From NCBI GenBank assembly GCA_902801375.1, contig CADCIB010000016.1, positions 60,274 through 124,273 of the forward strand: 64,000 bases of DNA. The letters run 5' to 3'. The translations under genes and the position numbers were made by a program. Positions 9,634 through 19,398 of the stretch are shown here, piece after piece. How positions within the stretch are numbered: position 1 is the stretch's first letter; each line of letters starts with the position of its first letter. The notes beneath the pieces are model-generated. The model was not told where the DNA came from and made no database searches. It was given only the letters and a program-made list of their open reading frames with translations. The DNA comes from an uncultured Prevotellaceae bacterium (GTDB lineage Bacteria; Bacteroidota; Bacteroidia; Bacteroidales; Bacteroidaceae).

Positions 9634-10995
9634 TTAATTTCTCATCTTCGACAGCGACTTGATGTTGGCGATGAGCGGAGAACCGGCCGTGTACCAGGCT
9701 CCATCGTCCATCACGGTAGCCGTCAGGTTGCCGTCGTCGTTGGTATAGACCAGCACGAGGAGTGCAGAGTCGCAATTATACAGCTGCGGGTTGGTAGGCT
9801 CGAAGTTGAACACGGAATAGACCTTATTGCCGTTCCACTTGATGGTGAACGAGGCATCGTCAGAAAGCCACACACTGCCCGTTTCAGAGGAATAGGTCAC
9901 GAAATAGACCGTCCGTCCATTGATTTCGCCCACCACCTGCGGGGTGAGTTTCAGGTTGCCTGTATCGTAATCGTATGTCAGCCGCAGGTTGTACTTAGGA
10001 CTCAGTCCGCTCAGGACGAGCGTACCGTCGAGGCGGTTGAGGTCGATGCGCACGCGCTGCGTACGGTCGCCGCCAGAGAAGCGCAGGGCATAGTTGCCCT
10101 CGTAGTCCTTCAGCGCCATCTTCTTCTCGTCGAACGGTATGCCCTGCACGCTGATTTGCTCAGCGCCCTTGTCCAAGCAAGTGAGCATACGCGTATCGGC
10201 ATCGTAGGCAAACGACTGCACTTTCACTCCTCCCACTGTCATAGGCCGATAGAAATGGATGCCATAGTCGGTGAAGGAGAACGCATTCCGGATGGTGTCG
10301 GAACCAGCCACCAGCGTCAGATGCTTGTTGCTCAAGTTGAAAACGCCCTCAGCCTCAACGTTGCCTATCGTGCCAGAGATGCGCTCCACGAAGTTGTCGT
10401 ATACTTGGATGGCCTTGGCCGTATATTCTGCTGCAGGAGCCGTGAGACGGCGCAGATACATGGTGTTGCGCGTCTTCTTGCCATAAAGCACAATCAGGTC
10501 GTCGGCAATGCTGTCGACAACAAACTCAAACTCGCCTCCCTTGGCCTCATACTCAGAGGCGCTGGGTGTGGAGAAATAGTGCAGCAGCGGGTTGTAGGTG
10601 TCGAATGTCAGCACCGGCCCATTGTCGTTGGTCATCCTGTAATAAGAGGTATAGATGCTGTCGGGCACCAGCGAGCAGGCCACTTCGGCCGTCAGCTTGT
10701 CGAACTTCACGGTATAGACGATGCCGCCATAGTCCATACTGCTGCCAGGATAGTATTCAAACTCCCACCCGTATTCGGCGTTGCACAGGAGGGTATGCAC
10801 GCGTTCCATCGTGCTGGCCATGCGCTCTGAAGGCGACTCTGGGAAATAGTCGTCCTGTTCTTTCAGACAAGAAGTAAAGACAGCCAAGATGGCCACGAAA
10901 CAGCAAACGACAAGAGGTCCTGTGCGTTTCGGTCTTGCCGAAGTGCACCTCAGCTCTTCTCCATGCATGGGCAGTAAACGATATATTGTTATCAT
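9634..10995 (-). CDS. DUF4302-type lipoprotein
   Basis: From MITIYRLLP this gives about 453 residues. I chose this start because A-rich sequence precedes it and it lies after the upstream gene's stop; the open frame continues upstream into that gene, and MHGEEL at 10968 is the alternative. A hydrophobic stretch ends in the lipobox FTSC. The body (MASTMERVHTLLCNAEYGWEFEYYP, then repeated beta strands) fits DUF4302, a family recorded beside SusC/SusD pairs and HExxH lipoproteins. Its molecular function is unknown. The gene is the fourth in the operon. Confidence 0.75.
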   Translation of the reverse strand: MITIYRLLPMHGEELRCTSARPKRTGPLVVCCFVAILAVFTSCLKEQDDYFPESPSERMASTMERVHTLLCNAEYGWEFEYYPGSSMDYGGIVYTVKFDKLTAEVACSLVPDSIYTSYYRMTNDNGPVLTFDTYNPLLHYFSTPSASEYEAKGGEFEFVVDSIADDLIVLYGKKTRNTMYLRRLTAPAAEYTAKAIQVYDNFVERISGTIGNVEAEGVFNLSNKHLTLVAGSDTIRNAFSFTDYGIHFYRPMTVGGVKVQSFAYDADTRMLTCLDKGAEQISVQGIPFDEKKMALKDYEGNYALRFSGGDRTQRVRIDLNRLDGTLVLSGLSPKYNLRLTYDYDTGNLKLTPQVVGEINGRTVYFVTYSSETGSVWLSDDASFTIKWNGNKVYSVFNFEPTNPQLYNCDSALLVLVYTNDDGNLTATVMDDGAWYTAGSPLIANIKSLSKMRN

Positions 10996-11032
10996 GTTTT
11001 TTGAACTAATTTCGTCGAATACGTTTTCTTTT

Positions 11033-11917
11033 CTATTCCAGGCTCTCCAAATCGATACGCCCCATCGTGATGTCCAGCTGGCGGCGCTGCACGACATTCC
11101 GCAGCTGCACGAGGTCGATGCCGAAGCTGTCGTTCATGTAGCGATTCACCAAGTCGAACTTCGTCATGATCAGGCGTTCGCCTTCCGTTCCTGCCAAGCC
11201 CATCCAATAGGCCCAACGCTCAGGCGAATTGCAAACAAACGTGGAAAGCATCTCAGCAAAATCCTCATCGGGCGAATGCTGCGCATAGGCAGTGATGAAG
11301 CCCCGAGTCAGAAAGTCGGTGTTGTAGGGCGGTTCGCTCCATTTGTCGGCCACGTAGCCAGAGCCCGTGATGAGCTGGAAGTCGGCCGAATAGTTCACCG
11401 TCTGGTTCATAATGTGGGTGAACTCGTGATGGATGGTCTTCAGGTAGTAGCGGTTCAGTTCGTCGGCATCCTTCACATACTGGTCAATATAGTTGGCACC
11501 TGAGAGCAGTATTTTCTTTCCACCCTCGGCCGTGCCAAGGATGTACGTGCCGTTGTTCTCGTACTCCCACTCGCCGATGGTGAAAATGAGCTTGGGGAAA
11601 TAGGCGCGTGTGAACGCAATGCCTCCCACCTCGTCGTAGCTCTCCAGGCACATATACTTCACGATATGTGCCAGTTTCACCGCTGCCTCGTAGCGTGCAG
11701 GAATGGTGTAGTAGTTCATGTCCGACTCGTTGTCCTCGTAGCGGTACTTGAACTGTATGTTATACGGAGCCACATAGTTGCGCTCCAACCAGTAGTCGAA
11801 CGGTGTGTAGTCCTCCTGGTCGATTGTGATGACGCTCTCGGAACTGAGTTCCTCTTCCGAACACGACACCCATGTCAATGCCAGCAATAGCAGCAATATC
11901 TGTATTTTATCCTTCAT
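11033..11917 (-). CDS. SusCD-associated zinc metallohydrolase lipoprotein
   Basis: A 294-residue lipoprotein with lipobox WVSC (Cys19). The motif HEFTH (His164, Glu165, His168) within TIHHEFTHIMNQ is a zincin HExxH site, so a zinc-dependent hydrolase, most likely a peptidase, is expected on the outer surface. This matches the family annotated as substrate import-associated zinc metallohydrolase lipoproteins, which co-occur with SusC/SusD. It is third in the operon, 30 nt after the SusD gene. The context suggests it trims a peptide or glycopeptide substrate before import; that is inference. Confidence 0.85.
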   Translation of the reverse strand: MKDKIQILLLLLALTWVSCSEEELSSESVITIDQEDYTPFDYWLERNYVAPYNIQFKYRYEDNESDMNYYTIPARYEAAVKLAHIVKYMCLESYDEVGGIAFTRAYFPKLIFTIGEWEYENNGTYILGTAEGGKKILLSGANYIDQYVKDADELNRYYLKTIHHEFTHIMNQTVNYSADFQLITGSGYVADKWSEPPYNTDFLTRGFITAYAQHSPDEDFAEMLSTFVCNSPERWAYWMGLAGTEGERLIMTKFDLVNRYMNDSFGIDLVQLRNVVQRRQLDITMGRIDLESLE

Positions 11918-11947
11918 ACTCTCTGTATTTCTCCTAACTCAAAACTC

Positions 11948-13555
11948 CTATTTTCTCGGATTGGGCACCACACCTGCGGCACGCGGCTTGAGCGGAATCT
12001 GGACGGCACGTCGGGGGTCGTCCTGCTTCAGCACATCGGTTCGCTCCTCAGGTTCGCCCATCGCATTGATGATGCGGCGCACGATTTCTATGCCATAGCG
12101 CTTCACGTCGTACCACCGCTGCCCCATCTGCAGCGTCTCAATGCGGCGGAAGCCCAAAACGCATTGCAGCATGGCTTCCTTCATGCCACCCTCCTCGCCG
12201 ATGTCGAACTTCGGGTTGAGATGTTTCTTGATGGTCGACTCTATGCCCCGCTCGTCGCTGTAGCTGTAGTCGATGGCATTGTAGAAATCCTGTATCAGCT
12301 GGGGTGTGAGCACCAAAGTGGTCTGCACGAAGTTCTGCATCCACAGGGTCAGGTCGGCGGCAGCCTTCTCATACTGCCCTGTCAGCACGTAAGCCTCTGC
12401 GCGGTTGAGCAGCGTCTCATCGCTGGTGAAAGCGGGATAGACGGTGCGATAGTAGCCCGTACCGGCCACAGCGTCGTAGTATTCAAACATATAGGGCAGT
12501 TTCCAGAAAATGGTCTTGTCGAGGTTGGTGGCCGCATAGGTACTCATCTCTTGATAGAGCGGCGCACTGCCCCATATATTGTCGGCTTCACCATCCTCAT
12601 GACGGGCCAGATACTTGCCATGACTGTAGCGCGAGAGGAAACGGTAAGGTCCGAAGACGATGCCCATGTAGGAATAGCTCGTGAGCAGCAACAGGTTGGC
12701 ATTGAGCGACGCATCGATGTAGTGCTGCGTGATGGCAGTATAGTCTTGCGTCATCGTGGCCATGTAGGACCAGTCGCGCAGCATGGTCTCTGGTGTGCTG
12801 CCCAGGCAGAGGTTGGCATACTCGATGGCCTTGTCCCACTGCTCATAATAGAGGTAGAAACGACAGGCAAAGGCGTAGGCGGACTTGGGCGTGAAGTGGT
12901 ATTTCGGCACACTGTAGTTTGACGTGACCAGCGGCAGCGCCTCGAGAATGTCTTTTTCTATTTGCTCGTACACCTGCTTCACGTTGCCACGCGAGGGATT
13001 CTCGTCGAGTGTTTCCGAAGAATGCGTCATATAAGCGATGCCCAGATCCGTCGCACTCGTTTCTTTGTTGTAGGCCATGCAGAACAGGTTGGCCAGCATG
13101 AAATGGGCATAGGCGCGACACAGCAAGGCCTCGCCCCGGCAAGCGCGCAGTGTCTCTGTGGTAGCCCCTCCCATCTCGTCGATGGCCTCCAGCGCCTTGT
13201 TGGCTGTGGCAATGCGCACATAGCAGTCTTCCCAGAACCGCTCTGGACTCTGGTTGTCGCTCTCTGTGACATCCTGCCAGTTGTACACTTGGTCGGAGAA
13301 ACGGTTGGTGTTGGGATTCGTGGGGCCGTAGCTGTCCATATTGTCCGACATCAGCTCAGCCACATACAACGGGTCGTTGCTCAGATAGGCCGATGTGAGC
13401 AAGCCTTGTATTTTCTTTTCTGAGGTCAACTCCGTGCGGTTGTCGGGCAGCTCGTCGAGATAGCTGTCGCAACCACTGAGGAGGAATGCAGCGACAGACA
13501 ACAACAGGAAACCGCTTCCCTTTGCCAATACCTTATTTATATATGTCATACTCAT
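11948..13555 (-). CDS. SusD/RagB family nutrient-binding lipoprotein
   Basis: This is a 535-residue lipoprotein (lipobox LLSGC, Cys29; CDSYLDELPDNRTEL). The spacing YLDExP and the helical repeats with LLCRAYAHFMLANLF and LNRAEAYVLTGQYEKAAADL match the TPR-based SusD/RagB fold. SusD proteins cap the SusC barrel and deliver substrate to it. The gene follows the SusC gene by 40 nt. Either the first Met or Met3 could be the start. The mixture with a metallohydrolase resembles peptide-type RagAB systems more than a polysaccharide locus, because no glycoside hydrolase is seen nearby. Confidence 0.93.
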   Translation of the reverse strand: MSMTYINKVLAKGSGFLLLSVAAFLLSGCDSYLDELPDNRTELTSEKKIQGLLTSAYLSNDPLYVAELMSDNMDSYGPTNPNTNRFSDQVYNWQDVTESDNQSPERFWEDCYVRIATANKALEAIDEMGGATTETLRACRGEALLCRAYAHFMLANLFCMAYNKETSATDLGIAYMTHSSETLDENPSRGNVKQVYEQIEKDILEALPLVTSNYSVPKYHFTPKSAYAFACRFYLYYEQWDKAIEYANLCLGSTPETMLRDWSYMATMTQDYTAITQHYIDASLNANLLLLTSYSYMGIVFGPYRFLSRYSHGKYLARHEDGEADNIWGSAPLYQEMSTYAATNLDKTIFWKLPYMFEYYDAVAGTGYYRTVYPAFTSDETLLNRAEAYVLTGQYEKAAADLTLWMQNFVQTTLVLTPQLIQDFYNAIDYSYSDERGIESTIKKHLNPKFDIGEEGGMKEAMLQCVLGFRRIETLQMGQRWYDVKRYGIEIVRRIINAMGEPEERTDVLKQDDPRRAVQIPLKPRAAGVVPNPRK

Positions 13556-13595
13556 AAACTATCTTACTATTCGATGAATCCGTTGTCATGAAGAA

Positions 13596-16500
13596 TCACA
13601 GTCCAAAACGAAGCGTACAGGTGAACTGCTTCGGCATAGGAACGGCCACACCACCAGCATTGGTGAACTCTGGATCCTGGCCGTTCAGCTTCTTGTCGGC
13701 ATAGAGCAGGAAGAGGTTGGTGGCCTGAAGCTTGATGCCCAAAGTCTGGAAACCAAACTTCGACAACCACGACTTGGGGAAGTCATAGCCCAGTGAAATT
13801 TCCTTCATACGCACGAAGTCGCCCTTGGCGATGCGCGCCGTTGAGAAGTTGTAGGCACTGTAGGCAAAGCCCAGGTTGGTGTCGTTGCGGTTCTGCCGCT
13901 GGCTGGCTATCACGGGGATGTCGGTCTTTGCCTCGTCGCCCGGCACCGTCCAACGGTTGCGAAACTCCTTAGGCATGGCCCGCAGGTCGTTGTAGCGGTT
14001 GGAGAAAGCAGCATCCAGACGGATGACATTGCCGAAGGAGTAGGTCAGGAACACATTCAGCGTCAGACCTTTCCACTTGAAGACATTGCCCAGCGAACCC
14101 ATGTCGGTGGGGTCGGCGCTGCCCGAATACTCCAGGAATCGCAGCTGTTCGGGGTCGGTCTCCTGGAAATAGATGCCCGTGACAGTGCGCTGCCCATTCA
14201 CCATGAACGTGGGCAAGCCTTCTTTGTTCAACCCCGCAAAGGGGATGGAGAAGATGCTCCTGACGGGATAGCCCTCCAAGGTGAAGCCCGATCCCGACAC
14301 CAGGTCGATGAGCCGCTCAGCAGAGCGCAGTTTCGTCACCTCGTTGGAAGTGTGCGAATAGATGAAACTGGTGGTCCACGAGAAGTCTTTCTTGCGGATG
14401 TTCACCGTTGAAACACTCACCTCCACACCGCTCGACTTCATCTCAGCGATGTTGGCATATTGCTGCAGGCCACCCGCATAGCCGGCACTCAGCATCGGAC
14501 CGATGAGGTCGAAATTGTTGCGCTTATACCAGTCGAACGACACATTGATGCGGTTGTCCATCAGCCCAGCCTCAAAGCCGAGGTTCAGCTCGTGCTTCTT
14601 CTCATAGGTCAACTCTGGATTGGCAGGCTGCAGGAGTTCGTTGCCTGTCTCTTTCACCGTGGTGAAGGGACGCCACGGGTTGTAGGGCCCATAGATATCG
14701 GTGGAGTTGGTGACGCTGGCCGGACCGCGGTCGGCGGTCAGCGAATAGGAAACTTTCAGCGTCAGGTGCGACAAGGGCTTGAGCCGCTCAAACCATCCTT
14801 CCTCATGGACATTCCAAGCCGACGAGATGTTCCACGTGGGCAACCATCGGGCGGAACGCGAACGCCCCAGGCGGTTGGTTCCCTCATAGCGGAAGGTGCC
14901 GTTCACCGTATAGCGGCTCTTATACGAATAGGTGGCATTGGCGAAGAAGGCGGCACTGCGCTCACGGGTGTTTGCCAACGTATAGTAGGTATTGTTGCGC
15001 TCGGCCATCTGCTTGAAAGCCAGATAGCTGAAGGCTGAAATCTCGCCGTCGTCGAACAAGAGTCCCCAGTCGCGGTCCCAGTGCATGTGGCGGTTCACAT
15101 AGTTCAACTCCATGCCCCCGTAGGCATTGACGATATGCGTGTCGTGGAACACGTCGTTGTAGGAAACCGACCCGCGGAAGTCGTAGCCAAACATGCTATT
15201 GTCCGTGCGTTCCAATATACCACCCTGCGGCAGGATGCTGATGGGAAGGGCAAAAATGTCGTCGGGGTCGCGATAGAGATAGCGATTCTGCTCGCGAATG
15301 GTAGAGGTGTCCATCGCCCGGTAGGCCATCGCCTGATTCGACTCGTCCAGGATTTTGTGCTCCTGCATCGTGGTGGAATACTTCACGGCTCCCAAGGCTG
15401 TCAGCTCCACTTTCGTGATGGGCTTGTAGGTCAGTTTGCCCTGCAAGCGGAAGTCGGTGACGCGAAGGTCGATGTAGTTGTTGTCCAACTCATGGAAGAT
15501 ATTGAACGGCGCATAGTTGCGCGTATAAAACTCATAGGGGTCAAGCGTACGCGACGAGTTCAGTGCATACGAATAGGGGTTGATGTCGAACGAACGGCTC
15601 ACCGTGCCTGCCACGGGGTCGGTCACCTGACTCAACGTGCCAGGAGCCTCCTGCCCGCGGTAGGACGCGCTACTGATGACGCCAAAAGTCACCTTTTTCG
15701 AAATGTTGAAATTGGCGTTCATGTTGGCAGTGTAGCGCTCCACCGAACTCTTCTTGGTCCATCCAGGGTCCATCATCGCACTGACCGAGGCGTAGTACTG
15801 CGCCTTGTCGGAACCACCCGACATCGACACGGAGTGCGTATGCTGCAGGCTATTGCTGAAAAGCAGATCAAACCAGTCGGTGTTCCTATACTCGGCGGCA
15901 CGCAGGTAGGCAGCCTTGGCGGCTGGGGTGTTCTCCAGTGCGAACGTACCCGTCACAGCGTCGTATTGCGAGAGCAGTTGGTACATCTTGCCGTAGATGC
16001 CCGTTTCAGAGGCGTTGGCTGTCTCGGCATAGTTCAGGTAGCCCTTCTGCTGCAGTTCTTGATAGACCGACATCTGGTCTTGCGAGTTCATGATATTAAA
16101 TGTGCTATACGACGGCTTGAGCCTCATGGTGAACTCGCCAGTGTAGTTGATGCGGTTCTGGCCCGCCGTTCCTTTCTTCGTCGTGACCACAATCACACCC
16201 GCCATGGCACGTGCGCCATAGATGGAAGTGGCCGAACCGTCTTTCAAGATCTGGAACGACTCGATGTCGTCGGAATTCAGTCCGGCAATGGCGCTCGAGA
16301 TGAGTGTGTTGGCATCGCCCGAAGCAAGGTCGTCGGCCGACACCTCCACGATGTCTTCCATAATGACGCCATCCACCACCCAAAGCGGTTTCGAGGAGCC
16401 GTAGATACTGGTGGCACCGCGTACACGGATTTTTGGCGCAGCACCAAACGTGCCGCTGACGTTCTGCACGCTCACACCGGCAGCACGGCCTTCAAGGGCA

Positions 16501-16925
16501 CGGCTGGCATCAGCGACACCGTCGATTTTCGCATCCTGCGCGCTGACCTTTGTCGAAGAACCCGTGAACAGGCGCTTATCCATCTTCTGCATACCTGTCA
16601 CCACAACCTCCTCCACCATGATGGCATCGCTCACGAGCACCACCTGCATCTGGGATTTCGGCACGAGGGTCTGCGTGGTCATACCCACATAGCTGATGAC
16701 GAGTTTCTTGCCTGCGGGCACTTCTATCGTAAAGTGCCCGTCGAGATCGGTGGTTGTGCCTGTCTTCTCGCCCTCCACCATCACGGTGGCTCCAATGACG
16801 GGCTCGTTGTCTTCCTGCGCCACGACAACGCCCTCGACTTTTGTCTGTCCCACGACCGCTGTCAGCGCCATGAGCCACACGACGAAGGCCAACGACAGTC
16901 TTTTTATGATGAATCGGTTAGTCAT
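13596..16925 (-). CDS. SusC/RagA TonB-linked outer membrane transporter
   Basis: The protein has 1109 residues, the usual size for SusC. A signal peptide is followed by a carboxypeptidase D regulatory-like domain at about residues 30-90 (VEGVVVAQEDNEPVIGATV). A TonB-box-like stretch (EEVVVTGMQK) comes next, then the plug domain with ALEGRAAGVSVQNVSG and ILKDGSATSIYGARAMAGV. The rest is a 22-strand barrel ending in the aromatic FTCTLRFGL. It should import the SusD-captured substrate using TonB energy. It is first in the operon; a -7 promoter element lies about 110 nt upstream. Neighbouring genes suggest an oligopeptide or glycopeptide substrate, but this is not shown. Confidence 0.95.
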   Translation of the reverse strand: MTNRFIIKRLSLAFVVWLMALTAVVGQTKVEGVVVAQEDNEPVIGATVMVEGEKTGTTTDLDGHFTIEVPAGKKLVISYVGMTTQTLVPKSQMQVVLVSDAIMVEEVVVTGMQKMDKRLFTGSSTKVSAQDAKIDGVADASRALEGRAAGVSVQNVSGTFGAAPKIRVRGATSIYGSSKPLWVVDGVIMEDIVEVSADDLASGDANTLISSAIAGLNSDDIESFQILKDGSATSIYGARAMAGVIVVTTKKGTAGQNRINYTGEFTMRLKPSYSTFNIMNSQDQMSVYQELQQKGYLNYAETANASETGIYGKMYQLLSQYDAVTGTFALENTPAAKAAYLRAAEYRNTDWFDLLFSNSLQHTHSVSMSGGSDKAQYYASVSAMMDPGWTKKSSVERYTANMNANFNISKKVTFGVISSASYRGQEAPGTLSQVTDPVAGTVSRSFDINPYSYALNSSRTLDPYEFYTRNYAPFNIFHELDNNYIDLRVTDFRLQGKLTYKPITKVELTALGAVKYSTTMQEHKILDESNQAMAYRAMDTSTIREQNRYLYRDPDDIFALPISILPQGGILERTDNSMFGYDFRGSVSYNDVFHDTHIVNAYGGMELNYVNRHMHWDRDWGLLFDDGEISAFSYLAFKQMAERNNTYYTLANTRERSAAFFANATYSYKSRYTVNGTFRYEGTNRLGRSRSARWLPTWNISSAWNVHEEGWFERLKPLSHLTLKVSYSLTADRGPASVTNSTDIYGPYNPWRPFTTVKETGNELLQPANPELTYEKKHELNLGFEAGLMDNRINVSFDWYKRNNFDLIGPMLSAGYAGGLQQYANIAEMKSSGVEVSVSTVNIRKKDFSWTTSFIYSHTSNEVTKLRSAERLIDLVSGSGFTLEGYPVRSIFSIPFAGLNKEGLPTFMVNGQRTVTGIYFQETDPEQLRFLEYSGSADPTDMGSLGNVFKWKGLTLNVFLTYSFGNVIRLDAAFSNRYNDLRAMPKEFRNRWTVPGDEAKTDIPVIASQRQNRNDTNLGFAYSAYNFSTARIAKGDFVRMKEISLGYDFPKSWLSKFGFQTLGIKLQATNLFLLYADKKLNGQDPEFTNAGGVAVPMPKQFTCTLRFGL

Positions 16926-17033
16926 TTCGAAATATGTAGCTAACTTAGGTGATGATGGATTTCAGATAGGTGCGATGCCACGATGGGTGGAAACGCTGGT
17001 CCGCCCCTACGGCGGTGATTGTTTTGAATGGTG

Positions 17034-17041
17034 CAAATATA
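17034..17041 (-). promoter_or_regulatory. -7 element of the SusCD operon
   Basis: On the minus strand this reads TATATTTG, matching the Bacteroidetes -7 consensus TAnnTTTG. I see no good -33 TTTG at the right spacing. The implied leader before the SusC start is about 100 nt. Confidence 0.45.
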
Positions 17042-17236
17042 AACAAAACAGATGAAATGACAATGGACAGAATACTAAATCGACAAAAAAATTATGATTT
17101 ATTAATTTGTGAGGGCTTTTTATAGTTATATTTAAATATCCATTTTAATAAAAAAATGTCTACGAACGGGGTAACTTTTTATACAATTTGCCCTAAGAGC
17201 TCACCCCGCCCTACCTTTCACGGCCCAACAAAATAG

Positions 17237-17273
17237 CCTACGCAGCGAAGATCAATATTGCTCGCTGCGTAGG
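17237..17273. repeat. 12-bp perfect inverted repeat
   Basis: CCTACGCAGCGA (17237-17248) and TCGCTGCGTAGG (17262-17273) form a perfect stem around a 13-nt loop; a few more outer bases pair if one bulge is allowed. The right arm ends exactly where the AraC-like remnant begins and brings the TAG stop that closes its frame upstream. It could be a terminator or the scar of an insertion. Confidence 0.55.
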
Positions 17274-17374
17274 CCTACATGCTCGGCTTTTCTGAGCCCA
17301 CATCTTTCTACCGCTATTTCAAGCGCGTCACCGGCATGTCAGCGAAACAATACCGCGACAGCTTTCACCGATGA
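17273..17374 (+). pseudogene. C-terminal remnant of an AraC-family regulator
   Basis: The open codons translate as AYMLGFSEPTSFYRYFK followed by RVTGMSAKQYRDSFHR and a stop. This is the second helix-turn-helix end of an AraC/XylS-type DNA-binding domain (GFSExSSFYRxFKRxTGxSPxxYR). The codon just before is TAG and no matching N-terminal sequence is visible upstream, so only about 33 codons survive. Its place between the divergent SusC operon and second Omp28 gene suggests that a regulator, perhaps a hybrid two-component protein, once controlled both. Confidence 0.8.
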
Positions 17375-17453
17375 AAATCGTAGAAGTACCAGGCATTTTT
17401 CGCAAAAAGTGTAAAATTTGAGTGAAAAAGCATGGAAAACGGAAAATTAGTTG

Positions 17454-17461
17454 TATTTTTG
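17454..17461 (+). promoter_or_regulatory. -7 element before the second Omp28 gene
   Basis: TATTTTTG matches TAnnTTTG. It lies 27 nt before the ATG at 17488, which argues for that start or the one at 17503 rather than the upstream codon at 17422 that precedes the element. No -33 TTTG is found at the usual distance. Confidence 0.5.
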
Positions 17462-17487
17462 CGGGCATAAATCCCTTTTTGATCGTT

Positions 17488-19359
17488 ATGACAAGAAACA
17501 TTATGAAACTGACAGAACGTATCTGCATTTGCTCCTGCATGCTACTTGCCCTCATGTCCACAAACGTCCAAGCGCAGGAAGTCCAGCAGTGGTGGGGCTA
17601 TTGGACATCGCCGATGGGCTTACAAGAGGTGGGCGAGCTGGCTCCCGGCAACAATGTGATGGGCATCCGTCTGACTGCGAAGAACACCGTCACGGTGGGT
17701 GCCAAGCTGCACGGAATCCGATTCTATATCAGCGACAAGACTTCCGTGACGGCCGCGAAAGTGTGGGCATCGTCAAGACAATCGGCGGGCTACAATCTAC
17801 TCAACGCAGAAGTGCCCGCAAGCGAATTGAAAGATGTCAACAACGATGGTGAACCAACGGTTGTCATGCTCGATGAACCTATCGACCTGCTGCAGTCTGG
17901 CAACGCCTATGCCAACATGTACATAGGGTTCTGCATCACAATGCCTGATACAGGGACATTCACACCCTGCCAGATGATGGCCTCGGGAGAATCGACAAAT
18001 GCTGCCAACGCCAATCTTTACGATTGGAAAAGCGTAGAGAACACTTGCGGCCCCATCGCCATACAGCTGCTCATCAGCAACCCTGACCTGCCTGAAACGG
18101 GAGCCACGGCTCTCATCCCCGAGGGGCTGATCGTGGTGAAAGACGAGTCCTACACAGTAGACATCCCCCTCCGAAACGACGGCATAGAGGGGCTGCAAAA
18201 GATCACTTACCAATGGACCATCGACGAAACAGCCGCGTGGGAGATGGAATACGAGTTCCCACAACCAGTCACAGAACTGGAAGCGACGCCGACACTGCCC
18301 GTCACCATCACTTGCCACGAGGATGCCACATGGCATGAGCTGGGCCTGACAATCCTCTCCATCAACGGTAAGGATGTTGGCGGAAAAGCGGAAGGCAAGC
18401 CCATCTTGGTCGTGGACCAGTTAGGAACGAAGCGTACGGTGATGGAGGAGTTCACCGGCACGTGGTGTCCTAACTGTCCAAGAGGCACGGTGGGCATGGA
18501 ACTTTTAGAGGAGGCGTTTGGAGAACGATTCATCGGCATTGCCGTACACAACGACGACCCGATGACCATTGCCGCCTACGACGGCAGCCAATTCCGGCGT
18601 AGCGTGACAAGTGCCCTCGGCGGTTTCCCCGCAGCCACCGTCGACCGCTTCTACAAATGCGACCCATACATGGGCTTTACACTTCAGATGCACTTCCAGA
18701 CCGACGCCATTGTGGAGCAAGCCTTGAGCCAGAAAGCCGTGGCTGATGTAAACGTGACGGCACAATGGGCCGACGATGCCCCGGGTAGTATCGACTGCGA
18801 TGTGGCGACAACCTTCTACTACAGCGACCCGGTGGCACGCCATGCCCTCGTCGTTGTGGCTACAGCCGACGGCCTGTCGGGCGAAACGCAAAAGTGGCTG
18901 CAATGCAATGAGTTCATGGACCGCACGTGGTACGACCCCGACATGGACGAGTATGTCTATGGCGAACGATGGATGAAAGTGGACTACAACCACGTAGCTG
19001 TTGCGGTGGAGGGGGTGGAAAACGGCATTAGTGGCAGCATCGCCAGTCCCTTGGCAAGTCTGGAAACGCAGCATTTCAGCCAACGGCTGACCATTCCTGC
19101 CACGCTGCTTCAGAGCGGTGCGCGATACCACGTCGTGGCCATGCTCGTCAATACGGAGACGGGGCAGGTAGTCAATGCCGCCAAGAGTGCGCCGCTGAAC
19201 GTCTCGACTGGCATTGTCTCCCCTTGTAGCGAGTCTGTGCTGCAAGGGACAGAAGCCGCAGGATGCTATACCCTTCAAGGCATAAAAATAGAGGAACGCG
19301 CCTTGCGTTCCCCCGGTATCTACATCGTCGGCAAACGAAAGATTGTATCCACCCGTTAG
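17488..19359 (+). CDS. Omp28-related secreted protein, second copy
   Basis: The product has about 623 residues from MTRNIMKLTER; an alternative start is Met at 17503. The frame is open back to 17422, but the signal peptide and promoter favour the later start. QQWWGYWTSP and LHGIRFYISDKT at the N-terminus and EEFTGTWCPNCPRG in the middle match the Omp28 protein at 6553-8463, including a CPNC redox-type motif. The C-terminus (GIYIVGKRKIVSTR) is a weaker sorting tail and lacks the 7-bp repeats of the other copy. It is transcribed away from the SusCD operon, so the two paralogues flank it. Confidence 0.87.
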   Translation: MTRNIMKLTERICICSCMLLALMSTNVQAQEVQQWWGYWTSPMGLQEVGELAPGNNVMGIRLTAKNTVTVGAKLHGIRFYISDKTSVTAAKVWASSRQSAGYNLLNAEVPASELKDVNNDGEPTVVMLDEPIDLLQSGNAYANMYIGFCITMPDTGTFTPCQMMASGESTNAANANLYDWKSVENTCGPIAIQLLISNPDLPETGATALIPEGLIVVKDESYTVDIPLRNDGIEGLQKITYQWTIDETAAWEMEYEFPQPVTELEATPTLPVTITCHEDATWHELGLTILSINGKDVGGKAEGKPILVVDQLGTKRTVMEEFTGTWCPNCPRGTVGMELLEEAFGERFIGIAVHNDDPMTIAAYDGSQFRRSVTSALGGFPAATVDRFYKCDPYMGFTLQMHFQTDAIVEQALSQKAVADVNVTAQWADDAPGSIDCDVATTFYYSDPVARHALVVVATADGLSGETQKWLQCNEFMDRTWYDPDMDEYVYGERWMKVDYNHVAVAVEGVENGISGSIASPLASLETQHFSQRLTIPATLLQSGARYHVVAMLVNTETGQVVNAAKSAPLNVSTGIVSPCSESVLQGTEAAGCYTLQGIKIEERALRSPGIYIVGKRKIVSTR

Positions 19360-19398
19360 TATATCGAACGGTTGGCAAGCGAAAAGCATCATCTTCCG

